NCBI GenBank assembly: GCA_016647705.1
Contig: JAENRU010000501.1
Coordinates: 1-64,000, forward strand
Origin: Eucommia ulmoides
Lineage: Eukaryota > Streptophyta > Magnoliopsida > Garryales > Eucommiaceae
Direction of reading: 5' to 3'
DNA: 64,000 nt
Below are positions 51,567 through 63,171 of this stretch, one piece after another. The notes below the pieces were generated by a model, which saw nothing but the letters and a program-made list of their open reading frames with translations, ran no database searches and was not told the DNA's origin. The translations under genes and the position numbers were made by a program. How positions within the stretch are numbered: the stretch's first letter is position 1; every line of letters starts with the position of its first letter.

Positions 51567-53684
51567 CCCACTAAAAGCCCAAAACTGCCAAGTTTGAGGC
51601 CAAAATCGACTGCGTTCGTTTCAGACAAAAAATACCACTTTTTCCGAGGAAATAGCTACAAAATCCCAAGAAGACCAAGCTTGACCCAAAAATTAATCTT
51701 CGTCCATTTCGCATGAAGAATAACACTTATTTTGGGCAAAAACGACCTACTAAGCAAAACGCCCCAAAAATATCCAGAAAGACCAACTTTGAAATGAAAA
51801 ATCAAATGCGTCCATTTTAGACGAAAACTACCACTTTTCCGGGTGAAACGGTCTTTAGAGCAAAACACCCACTAAAAGCCCAAAACTGCCAAGTTTGATG
51901 CCAAAAATCGGCTGCGTGCTACAGACCAAAAATAACACTTTTTTGGAGGAAATAGCAACAAAAGTCCAAGAAGACCGAACTTGACCCGAAAATTAAACTT
52001 CGTCCATTTCGCTTGAAGAATAACAATTTTTTTGGGCAGAAATGGCCTACTGAGCAAAACTCACCCAAAATACCCAGAAAGACCAATTTTGAAATGAAAA
52101 TTCAAGTGCGTCCATTTTCGACGAAAACTACCACTTTTTCGGGTGAAACGGTCTTTAGACCAAAACACCCACTAAAAGCCCAAAAAGGCCAAGTTTGACG
52201 CCAAAAATCGGCTGCGTTCATTTTTGGACCAAAAATACCACTTTTTCGGAGGAAATAGCTACAAAATCCCACGAAGACTAGGCTTGTACTGAAAATTAAA
52301 CTTCGTTTATTTCGCATGAAAAAGAACACTTATTTTGGGCAGACAGGGCCTACTGAGCAAAACGCCCCCAAAATACCCACAAAATACCAATTTTGAAATG
52401 AAAATCAAATGCGTCACTTTCGGACGAAAGCTACCACTTTTTTGGGTGAAACGGTCTTTGGAGCAAAACGCCCACTAAAGCACAAAAATGTCAAGTTTGA
52501 TGCCAAAAATCAACTCCGTTCGTTTCGAACCAAAAATACCACTTTTTGAGAGAAAAAAGCCACAAAAGTCAAAGAAGGCCGAGCTTGACCCCAAAATTAA
52601 ACTTCGTCTAATTTAGACGAAGAATACCAATTTTTTGGGCAGAAACGGCGTACTAAGTAAAACACACCCAAAATACCCAGAATGACCAATTTTGAAATGA
52701 AAATTCAAATGCGTCCATTTTGGACGAAAACTACCACTTCTTGGGGTGAAACGGTCTTTGGAGCAAAACACTCACTGAAAGCCCAAAAATGCCAAGTTTG
52801 TTGCCAAAAATCGGCTGCATTCATTTCGAACAAACAATAACACTTTTTTTTTGGAGGAAATAACTACAAAAACCCAAGAAGACCGAACTTAACCATAAAA
52901 TTAAGCTTTGTCCATTTTGGACAAAGAATACCATTTTTTTTGGCAGAAACGGCCTATTGAGTAAAACGCACCTAAAATACTCAGAAAGTCCAATTTTGAA
53001 ATGAAATTTGAAATGCCACCATTTTTTACGAAAACTAACACTTTTTGGGGTGAAACGGTCTTTGGACCAAAACACCCACTAAAAACCCAAAAATACCAAG
53101 TTTGATGCCAAAAATCGGCCGCATTCGTTTCAGACCAAAAATACCACTTTTTCGGAGGAAATAGCTACAAAAGCCCAAGAAGACTGAACTTGACCCGAAA
53201 AATAAACTTCGTCCATTTCGCTTAAAGAATAACACTTTTTTTTTGGCAGAAAGGGCCTACTGAGCAAAACGCACCCAAAGTACCCAGTAAGACCAATTTT
53301 GAAATGAAAAATCAAATGTGTCCATTTTGGCCAAAAACTACCACTTTTTGGGGTGAAACCGTCTTTGGAGCAAAACGCCCACTAAATCCCAAAAATGCCG
53401 AGTTTGACGCCAAAAATCGACTGTGTTCGTTTCGGCCCCAAAATACCACTTTTTGAGAGAAAAGAGCTACAAAAGCCGAAGAAGACCGAGCATGACCCAA
53501 AAGTTAAACTTCCTCTATTTGGGACAAAGAATACCACTTTTTTTAGCATAAACGGCCTAGTAAGCAAAACGCACCCAAAATACCCAAAAAGACCAATTTT
53601 GAAATGAAAATTCAAATGCGTCCGTTTTGGACGAACACTACCATTTTTTGGTATAAAACGATCTTTGGAGCAAAACACCCACTA

Positions 53685-53705
53685 AAAGCCCAAAAATCGG
53701 CTGCG
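53685..53705. other. 22-bp deletion (280-bp monomer)
   Basis: AAAAGCCCAAAAATCGGCTGCG lacks the TGCCATGTTTGACGYCAAAAA present in the two sister monomers at 29.25 and 49.47 kb. The flanking CCAAAAAT repeat within the monomer explains the loss by slippage or single-strand annealing. Confidence 0.82.
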
Positions 53706-55390
53706 TTCGTTTCGAACAAAAAATAACACTTTTTCGGAGGAAATAGCTACAAAAGCCCAAGAAGACTGAACTTAACCATAAAATTAAATATCTTCCATTT
53801 CGAACAAAGAATACCACTTTTTTTGGCAGAAACGGCCTACTGAGCAAAACGCACCCAAAATACCCTAGAAGACCAATTTTGAAATAAAAATTGAAATGCG
53901 TCTATTTTGGACGAAAACTACCACTTTTTGGGGTGAAACAGTCTTTGGAGCAAAACACCCGCTAAATGCCAAAAAATGTCAAGTCTGATGCCAAAAATCA
54001 GCTGCGTTCGTTTCAAACCAAAAATACCATTTTTTTGGAGGAAATAGCTACAAAATCCCAAGAAGATCGAGCTTGATTAGAAAATTAAACTTCGTCCATT
54101 TTGCATGAAAAATAACACTTTTTTGGGGCAGAAACGGCCTACTGAGCAAAACGCCCGCAAAATATACAAAAAGACAAATATTGAAATGAAAAATCAAATG
54201 CGTCCATTTTGGACGAAAACTAACACTTTTTCGGGTGAAACGGTCTTTGGAGCAAAACACCTACTAATAGCCCAAAAATGCCAAATTTGATGCCAAAAAT
54301 CAGCTGTGTTCGTTTTGAACCAAAAATACCACTTTTTCGGAGGAAAAAGCGACAAAAGCCCAAGAAGACTGAACTTGACCCGAAAATTAAACTTCGTCCA
54401 TTTCGCATGAAGAATAACACTTTTTTTTGGCAAAAAGGGCCTACCGAGCAAAACACCGCCAAAATACCCAAAAAAGACTAATTTTGAAATGAAAAGTCGA
54501 ATGCGTCCATTTTGGAAGAAAACTACCACTTTTGGGGGTAAAACGGTCTTTGGAACAAAACGCACACTAAAGCCCCAAAATGCCAAGTTGGACGCCAAAA
54601 ATCGACTGCGTTCATTTCGGACCAAAAATACCACTGTTTGGGAGAAAATAGCTAGAAAAGCCAAAGAAGACCGAACTTGACCCCAAAATTAAACTTCGTC
54701 CATTTTGGACGAAGAATACCATTTTTTTGGGCAGAAACGGCCTATAGAGCAAATCGCGCCCAAAATACCCAAAAAAGACCAATTTTGAAATAAAAAATCA
54801 AATGCATCCATTTTGCATGAAAATTACCACTTTTTGTGGGTGAAACGGTCTTTGGAGCAAAACGCCCACTAAAGCCCAAAAATGCCAAGTTTGATGCCAA
54901 AAATTGACTGCGTTCGTTTCGGAACCAAAATACCACTTTGTAATAGAAAATAGCAACAAAAGCCAAAGATGACCGAGCTTGACCCAAAAATTAAACTTCG
55001 TCCATTTCGCTTGAAGAATAACACTTTTTTCGGGCGGAAACGGCCTACAGAGCAAAACGCACCAAAAAATTCCCAGAAAGACCAATTTTGAAATAAAAAT
55101 TCAAATGCCTCCATTTTGAACGAAAACTACTACTTTTGGGGGGTAAAACGGTCTTTGGAGCAAAACACCCACTAAAAGCCCAAAAATGCCAAATTTGATG
55201 CCAAAAATCGGCTGAGTTTATTTAGGACCAAAAATACCACTTTTCCGGAGGAAACAACTACAAAAGCACAAGAAGACCGAGCTTCACCCGAAAATTAAAC
55301 TTCGTCCATTTCGCATGAAGAATAACACTTTTTTTGGGCAGAAACGGCCTACTAAGCAAAATACCCCCAAAATACCAAAAAAATACCAAT

Positions 55391-55413
55391 TTTCAAATTC
55401 AAATTCAAATTCG
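55391..55413 (+). repeat. Short CAAATT/AAATTC slippage tract
   Basis: The end of S3 here reads TTTCAAATTCAAATTCAAATT instead of TTTTGAAATGAAAATTCAAATG. Three AAATTC units have replaced the usual sequence with no net shift of phase, so this is a small local rearrangement. Confidence 0.7.
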
Positions 55414-57008
55414 TGCATATTGAACGAAAACTACCACTTTTTGGGGTGACACGGTCTTTGGAGTAAAACACCCACTAAAAGCCCAAAAATGCCAAGTTTC
55501 ATGCCAAAAATCGGTTGCGTTTGTTTTGGACCAAAAATACCATTTTTTCGGAGGAAATAGCTACAAAAGCCCAAGAAGACCGAACCTAACCATAAAATTA
55601 AACGTCGTCCATTTTGGACAATGAATACCACTTTTTTTCCCAGAAACGGCCTACCAAGCAAAACGCACCCAAAATACCCAGAAAGACCTTTTTTGAAATG
55701 AAAATTCAAATGCGTCTATTTTGGACGAAAATTACCACTTTTGGGGGTAAAACGGTCTTTGGAGCAAAACACCCACTAAAAGCCCAAAATTGTCAAGTTT
55801 TAGGAGAAAAATCGACTGCGTTCGTTTCGAACAAAAAAAAAACACTTTTTCTGAAGAAATAGCTACAAAATCCCAAGAAGACCAAGCTTGACCCAAAAAT
55901 TAATGTTCGTCCATTTCGCGTGAAGAATAACACTTTTTTTGGGCAGAAACGACCTACTGAGCAAAACGTCCCCAAAATATCCAAAAAGACCAATTTTGAA
56001 ATGTAAAATCAAATGCGTCCATTTTGGACGAAAACTACCACTTTTTCGGGTGAAACGGTCTTTGGAGAAAAGCACCCACTAAAAGCCCAAAAATGCCAAG
56101 TTTGATGCCACAAATCAACTGCGTTCGTTTCGGATAAAAAATACCACTTTTTTGGAGGAAATAGCTAAAAAGCACAAGAAGACCGAACTTGACCCGAAAA
56201 TTAAACTTCATCTATTTCGCTTGAAGAATAACACTCTTTTTTCGGCAGAAACGGCCTACTGACCAAAACGCACCGAAAATACCCAGTAAGACCAATTTTG
56301 AAATGAAAAATCAAATGCGTCTGTTTTGGACGAAAACTACCACTTTTTCGGGTGAAATGGTCTTTGGAGCAAAACACCCACTAAAAGTCCAAAAATGCCA
56401 AGTTTGATGCCAAAAATTGACTGTGTTCGTTTTGAACCAAAAATACCACTTTTTAGGAGGAAATAGCTACAAAAGCCCAAGTAGACCGAACTTGACCCAA
56501 AAATTAAATTTCGTCCATTTCGCTTGAAGAATAACATTTTTTTTGGGCAGAAACAGCCTACTAAGCAAAACGCACCGAAAATACCCAGTAAGATCAATTT
56601 TGAAATAAAAAATCAAATGCGTCCAATTTTGACCAAAAACTACCATTTTTTTGGGGTGAAACAGTCTTTTGAGCAAAACGCCAACTAAAGCCCAAAAATG
56701 CCAACTTTGACGCCAAAAATTGACTGCGCTCGTTTCGGACCCAAAATACAACTTTTTGAGAAAAAAATAGTAACAAAACCCCAAGAAGACCGAGCTTGAC
56801 CCCCAAATTAAACTTCGTCCATTTTGGACGAAGAATACCAATTTTTTGGGCAGAAACGGCCTACTACACAATACGCACCCAAAATACCCAGAAAGACCAA
56901 TTTTGAAATGAAAATTCAAAATCGTGCGTATTGGACGAAAACTACCACTTTTTGGGGTGACACGATCTTTGGAGCAAAACACCCACTAAAAGCCCAAAAA
57001 TGCCAAGT

Positions 57009-59296
57009 TTGATGCCAAAAATCGGTTGTGTTAGTTTCGGACCAAAAATACCACTTTTTCGAAGGAAATAGTTACAAAAGCCCAAGAAGACCAAACTTGA
57101 CCCGAAAATTAAACTTCTTCCATTTCGAATGAAAAATAACATTTTTTTTTGGGAGAAATGGCCTACTGAACAAAACGCCCCCAAAATACCAATAAAAGAC
57201 CAATTTTGAAATAAAAAATCGAATGTGTCCATTTTGGACAAAAACTACCACTTTTTTTTGGGTGAAACGGTCTTTGGAGCAAAACGCACACTAAAGCCAA
57301 AAAATGCCAAGTTTGACGCCAAAAATCGACTGCGTTCGTTTCGGAACAAAAATACCACTTTGTGATAGAAAATAGCTACAAAAGCCAAAGATGACCGAGC
57401 TTGACCTAAAAATTAAATTTCGTCCATTTTGGACAAAGACTACCACTTTTTTTGTCAGAAACGGCCTACTGAGCAAAATGCACCCAGAAAGACCAATTTT
57501 AAAATGAAAATTCAAATGCCTCCATTTCGGGCAAAAACTACCACTTTTTGGCGGCGAAACGGTCTTTTGGAGGAAAACACCCAATAAAAGCCCAAAAATG
57601 CCAAATTTGATGCGAAAAATCGGCTGCGTTCGTTTACGACCAAAAATAATATTTTTTTGGAGGAAATAACTACAAAAGCCCAAGAAGAGCGAGCTTGATC
57701 TGAAAATTAAATTCCGTCCATTTCGCATGAAGAAAAATATTTTTTTTGGGCAGAAACGGCCTACTAAGCGAAACGCCGCCACAATACCTAAAAAATACCA
57801 ATTTTGAAATAAAAAATTAAATGCGTCCATTTTGGCCGAAAACTACTACTTTTTGGGGTGAAACGGTCTTTGGAGCAAAACGCCCACTAAAGATAAAAAA
57901 TGCCAAGTGTGACGCCAAAAATCGATTGTGTTCGTTTCGGACCAAAAATATCACCTTTTGAGAGAAAATAGCTACAAAAGCCAAAGAAGACCGAGCTTGA
58001 CCCAAATATTAAACTTCGTTCATTTTGGACAAAGAATACCACTTTTTTGGGCAGAAACGGCCTACTGAGCAAAACGCACCCAAATACTCGGAAAGACCAA
58101 TTTTAAAATGAAAATTCAAATGCGTCCATTTTGGAAGAAAATTACCACTTTTTGGGGTGAAACGGTGTTTGGAGTAAAACACCCACTAAAAGCCCAAAAA
58201 TGTCAAGTTTGATGCCAAAAATCGGCTGCGTTCGTTTCAGACAAAAATTACCACTTTTTCGGAGGAAATAGCTGCAAAAGCCAAAGAAGACCGAATGTAA
58301 CAATAAAATTAAACTTCGTCCATTTTGGACAATGAATACCACTTTTTTTTCGCATAAACGGCCTACTGAACAAAACGCACCCAAAATACCCAGAAAGACC
58401 AATTTTGAAATGAAAATTGAAATGCGTCCATTTTGGACGAAAACTACCACTTTTTGGGGTAAAACGGTCTTTGGAGCAAAACCCCCACTAAAGCCCAAAA
58501 ATGCCAAGTTTGACGCCAAAAATTGACTGCGTTCGTTTCGGACAAAAAAGACCACTTTTTAGGAGGAAATAGCTACAAAATCCAAAGAAAACCGAGCTTG
58601 ACCTGAAAATTAATCTTTGCCCATTTCGCATGAAGAATAACACTTTTTTTGGGCAGAAACCACCTACTGAGCAAAACGCCCCCAAAATATCCAAAAAGAC
58701 CAATTTTGAAATGAAAAATCAAATGCATCCATTTTGGATGAAAACTAACACTTTTTGGGGGTGAAACGGTCTTTGGAGCAAAACACCCACTAAAAGCGCA
58801 AAAATGCCAAATTTGATGCCAAAAATCAGCTGCGTTCGTTTCGAACAAAAAATTCCACTTTTTCAGAGGAAATAGCTACAAAAGCCCAAGAAGACCGAAC
58901 TTGACCCAAAAATTAAATTTCATCCATTTCGCATGAAGAATAACACTTTTTTGGGAAAGAAAGGGCCTACCGAGCAAAACGCCCCCAAAATACCCAAAAA
59001 AAACTAATTTTATAATGAAAAATCGAATGCGTCCATTTTTGAAGACAACTACCACTTTTGGGGCTGAAACGGTCTTTGGAGAAAAACACCCACTAAAGCC
59101 CAAAAATGCCAAGTTGGATGCCAAAAATCGACAGCGTTCATTTCGAACCAAAAATACCAAGTTTTAGGAGAAAAAAGCTACAAAAGCCAAAGAAGACCGA
59201 GCTTGACCCAAAAATTAAATTTTATTCATTTTGGACGAAGTATACCACTTTTTTTGGCAGAAACGGCCTACTAAGCAAAACGCGCCAAAAATACCC
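57009..59296 (+). repeat. Higher-order block, copy 2 (partner 42,623-44,618)
   Basis: The monomers follow the order of 42.6-44.6 kb but with one additional monomer at about 57.93-58.25 kb carrying TTTTGAGAGAAAATAG and CGGTGTTTGGAGTAAAAC. A ~10-bp loss near 57,480 (GCACCCAGAAAGACC) is private to this copy. After 59,296 the next monomer resembles 38.7 kb (CTACCAGTTGTTGGGG). Confidence 0.8.
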
Positions 59297-61732
59297 AAAA
59301 AAGAGCAATTTTGAAATGAAAAATCAAATGCATCCATTTTGGATGAAAACTACCAGTTGTTGGGGTGAAACGGTCTTTGGAGCAAAATGCCCACTAAAGC
59401 CCAAAAATACCAAGTTTGACGCAAAAAATCGACTGCGTTCGTTTCGGAACAAAAATACCACTTCGTGATAGAACATAGCTACAAAATCCAAAGATGACTA
59501 AGCTTGACCAAAAAATTAAACTTCATCCATTTTGGACAAAGAATACCATTTTTTTTGGCAGAAACAGCCTACGGAGAAAAACTCCGCAAAAATTCCCACA
59601 AAATACCAATTTTGAAATGAAAAATCAAATGTGTACATTTCGGACGAAAGCTACCACTTTTTGGGGTGAAACGGTCTTTGGAGTTGCCTACTAAAGCACA
59701 AAAATGTCAAGTTTGACAGCAAAAATGTACTCGCTTGGTTTCAGACAAAAAATACCACTTTTTGGGAGAAAAAAGCTACAAAAGTCAAAGTAGGCCGAGT
59801 TTGACCCAAAAATTAAACTTCGTCCATTTTGGACAAAGAATACCAACTTTTTGGGCAGAAATGGCCTACTAAACAAAACGCACCCAAAATACCCAGAAAA
59901 ACCAATTTTGAAATAAAAATTCAAATGCGTCCATATTGGACGAAAACCACCACTTTTTGGGGTGACACGGTCTTTGGAGCAAAACACTCACTAAAAGCCC
60001 AAAAATGCCAAGTTTGACGCCAAAATTCGGCTGCGTTTGTTTCGGACCAAAAATATCACTTTTTTGGAGGAAATAGCTACAAAAGCCCAAGAAGACCGAA
60101 CTTAACCATAAAATTAAACTTCGTCCATTTTGTACAAAGAATACCACTTTTTTGGCAGAAACAACCTACTGAGCAAAACGCACCCAAAATTGCCAGAAAG
60201 ATCAATTCTGAAATAAAAATTGAAATGCCTCCATTTTGGACGAAAACTACCACTTTTTGGGGTGAAACGGTCTTTGGAGCAAAACACCCACTAAAAACCC
60301 AAAAGTGCCAACTTTGATGCCAAAAATCAGCTGTGTTCATTTTGAACTAAAAATACCATTTTTTTAGAGGAAATAACTACAAGAGCCAAAGAAGACCGAG
60401 CTTGACCCAAAAATTAAACTTCATTCATTTTGGACAAAGAATGCCACTTTTTTGGGCAAAAAAAGCTTATTGAGCAAAACGCACCCAAAATACCCAAAAA
60501 GACCAATTTTAAAATAAAAATTCAAATGCGTCCATTTTGGACGAAAATTACCACTTTTTGGCGTGAAACGGTGTTTGGAGTAAAACACCCATTAAAAGCC
60601 CAAAAATGCCAAGTTTGATTTCAAAAATCGGCTGCGTTTGTTTCAGACCAACAATACAACTTTTTCGGAGGAAATAGCTAAAAAAGCCCAAGAAGACCGA
60701 ACTTGACCCGAAAATTTAACTTCGTCCATTTCGCTTGAAGAATAACACTTTTTTCGGGCGGAAATGGTCTACTGAGCAAAACGCACGGAAAATACCTAGA
60801 AAGACCAATTTTGAAATGAAAAATCAAATGTGTTCATTTTGGACGAAAATTACCACTTTTTGGGGTGAAATGGTTTTTGGAGCAAAGCACCCACTAAAAG
60901 CCCCAAAAAGCCAAGTTTGATGCCAAAAATCGGCTGCGTTCGTTTCGGACCAAGAATACCACTTTTTCGGAGGAAATAGCTACAAAAGCCCAAGAAGACC
61001 GAGCTTGACACGAAAATTAAACTTCTTCCATATCGCATGAAGAATAACACTTTTTTTGGGCAGAAACGGCCTACTGAGCAAAACGCCTCAAAATACCCAC
61101 AAAATACCAATTTTGAAATAAAAAATAAAATGCGAACATTTTGGACGAAAGCTACCACTTTTTTGGGTGAAACGGTCTTTAGAGCAAAACGCCTACTGAA
61201 GCACAAAAAAGTCAAGTTTGACGCCAAAAATCAACTCCGTTCATTTCGGACCAAAACTACCACTTATTGGGAGAAAATAGCTACAAAAGTAAATGAAGGC
61301 CGAGCTCGACCCCAAAATTAAACGTCGTCCATTTTGGACGAAGAATACTAATTTTTTGGGCAGAAACGGCCTACTAAACAAAAGGCACCCAAAATACCCA
61401 GAAAGACCAATTTTGAAATGAAAATTCAAATGCGTGCATATTGCACGAAAACTACCACTTTTTGGGGTGACACGGTCTTTGGAGCACAACACCCACTAAA
61501 TGCCCAAAAATGTCAAGTTTGATGCCAAAAATCGGCTGCGTTCGTTTCGGACTAAAACTACCACTTTTTCGAAAGAAATAGCTACAAAATCCCAAGAAGA
61601 CCGAGCTTGACTTGAAAATTAATTTCGTCCATTTCGCATGAAGAATAACACTTTTTTTGGGCAGAAATGGCCTACTGAGCAAAACGTGCCCAAAATACCC
61701 AATAAGACCAACTCTGAAATAAAAATCAAATG

Positions 61733-61838
61733 CGTCCATTTTGGACGAAAACTACCACTTTTTCGGGTGAAACGGTCTTTGGAGCAAAACACCCACTAAA
61801 AGCCCAAAAATGCCAAGTTTGATGCCAAAAATTGGCTG
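61733..61838 (+). repeat. Subunit S1 of the monomer (106 bp)
   Basis: S1 carries the strongest anchor of the array, (G)GGTGAAACGGTCTTTGGAGCAAAAC, followed by CCCACTAAAAGCCC and a TGCCAAGTTTGATGCC segment. Three tail variants recur across the window: ACACCCACTAAAAGCCC, ACGCCCACTAAAGCCC, and ACGCCCACTAAAGCACAAAAATGTC. The variants mark families of related monomers. Confidence 0.75.
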
Positions 61839-61926
61839 CATTCGTTTTGGACCAAAAATACCACTTTTTCAGAGGAAATAGCAACAAAAGCCCAAGAAGA
61901 CCGAACTTGACCCGAAAATTAAACAT
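61839..61926 (+). repeat. Subunit S2 of the monomer (88 bp)
   Basis: S2 is the shortest subunit and lacks the CGGTCT/CGGCCT box of the other two; GAAATAGCTACAAAAGCCC stands in its place. Recurrent variants include TTCGGAGGAAATAG, TTGAGAGAAAATAG, TTGGGAGAAAATAG and TTGTGATAGAAAATAG in the middle, and GAACTTGACCCG, GAGCTTGACCC or GAACGTAACCAT near the end. They are useful for tracing block copies. Confidence 0.72.
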
Positions 61927-62034
61927 CGTCCATTTCGCTTGAAGAATAACATTTTTTTTGGGCAGAAACCGCCTACTGAGCAAAACACACCGAAAATACC
62001 CAGTAAGACCAATTTTGAAATAAAAAATCAAATG
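61927..62034 (+). repeat. Subunit S3 of the monomer (108 bp)
   Basis: S3 contains GGCAGAAACSGCCTACTGAGC and ends with an AT-rich CAATTTTGAAATGAAAATTCAAATG-like stretch. Five opening subtypes alternate through the array: GGACAAAGAATACC, GGACGAAGAATACC, GGACAATGAATACC, TCGCTTGAAGAATAAC and TCGCATGAAGAATAAC. This copy has the TCGCTTG form. The GGACGAAG form gives the long dyad annotated at 35,319. Confidence 0.75.
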
Positions 62035-63160
62035 CGTCCATTTTGGCATAAAACTACCAGTTTTTGGGGTGAAACGGTCTTTTGAGCAAAACGCCCACTA
62101 AAATCCAAAAATGCCAAGTTTGACGCCAAAAATTAACTGCGCTCGTTTCGGAGCCAAAATACCACGTTTTGAAAAAAAATAGCTACAAAAGCCCAAGAAA
62201 ACCGAGCTTGACCCAAAAGTTAAACTTCTTCCATCTTGGACAAAAATACCACTTTTTTGGGCAGAAACGGCCTACTGAGCAAAAGGCACCCAAAATACCC
62301 AGAAAGACCAATTTTGAAATGAAAATTCAAATGCGTCCATTTTCGACGAAAACTACCACTTTTTGGGGTGAAACGGTCTTTGGAGCAAAACACCCACTAA
62401 AAGCCCAAAAAGGCCAAGTTTGACGCCAAAAATCGGCTGCGTTCGTTTTGGACCAAAAATATCACTTTTTCAGAGGAAATAGCTACAAAATCCCAAGAAG
62501 ACCGAGGTTGAACCGAAAATTAAACTTCCGCTATTTCGCATGAAGAATAACGACTTTTTTTGGGCAGAAAGGGCCTACTGAGCAAAACGCCCCCACAATA
62601 CCCACAAAATACCAATTTTGAAATGAAAATCAAATGCGTCACTTTCGGATGAAAGCTACCACTTTTTTGAGTGAAACGGTCTTTGGAGCAAAACGCCCAC
62701 TAAAGCACAAAAATGTCAAGTTTGATGCCAAAAATCAACTCCGTTTGTTTCGTACCAAAAATACCACTTTTTGAGAGAAAATAGCTACAAAAGTCAAAGA
62801 AGGCCAAGCTTGACCCCAAAATTAAACTTCGTCTAATTTGGATGAAGAATACCAATTTTTTGGGCAGAAACGGCCTACTAAGTAAAACGCACCCAAAATT
62901 CCCAGAATGACCAATTTTGAAATGAAAATTCAAATGCGTCCATTTTGGACGAAAACTATCACTTTTTGGGGTGAAACGATCTTTGGAGGAAAACACCCAC
63001 TAAAAGCCCAAAAATGCCAAGTTTGTTGCCAAAAATCGGCTGCGTTCATTTTGGACCAAAAATAACACTTTTTTTTTTGGAGGAAATAGCTACAAAAGCC
63101 TAAGAAGACCGAACTTAACCATAAAATTAAGCTTTGTCCATTTTGGACAAAAAATACCAC

Positions 63161-63171
63161 TTTTTTTTTTT
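63161..63171 (+). repeat. Longest homopolymer, T11
   Basis: Eleven T follow ACCAC at the start of S3. The homologous tract in sister monomers is 6-9 T, and 4,231-4,240 has ten. Tract length is the main source of 1-5-bp monomer length variation. Confidence 0.8.

Larger units (their letters stand above)
51567..55772 (+). repeat. 14-monomer higher-order unit, copy 2 (4,206 bp)
   Basis: This copy directly abuts copy 1. Its last 3.8 kb also pair with 27.5-31.4 kb, so this unit was shared widely before local duplication. The start of a third copy runs from 55,773 to about 56,045 and then switches to sequence like 31.6-32.5 kb. Confidence 0.87.
51980..57008 (+). repeat. ~5-kb higher-order block, copy at 52 kb (partner 27,535-32,520)
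   Basis: This overlaps the second 4.2-kb unit and extends past it to 57,008, where the array switches to the block shared with 42.6 kb. The two breakpoints, left and right, both fall between ordinary in-phase monomers. Confidence 0.84.
61733..62034 (+). repeat. Representative 302-bp monomer (S1+S2+S3)
   Basis: This copy is close to the common form and shows the layout well. S1 spans 61,733-61,838, S2 spans 61,839-61,926 and S3 spans 61,927-62,034. Each subunit opens with a C(G/A)T-C-C/G-ATTT-like box, then a GGAC-like box, then a TACCACTTTTT-like tract about 25 bases in, then a GGG/GGA step. S1 continues with GAAACGGTCTTTGGAGC, and S3 with GCAGAAACCGCCTACTGAGC, which are themselves alignable. 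The total length is 302, which is not a multiple of three. Confidence 0.85.
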
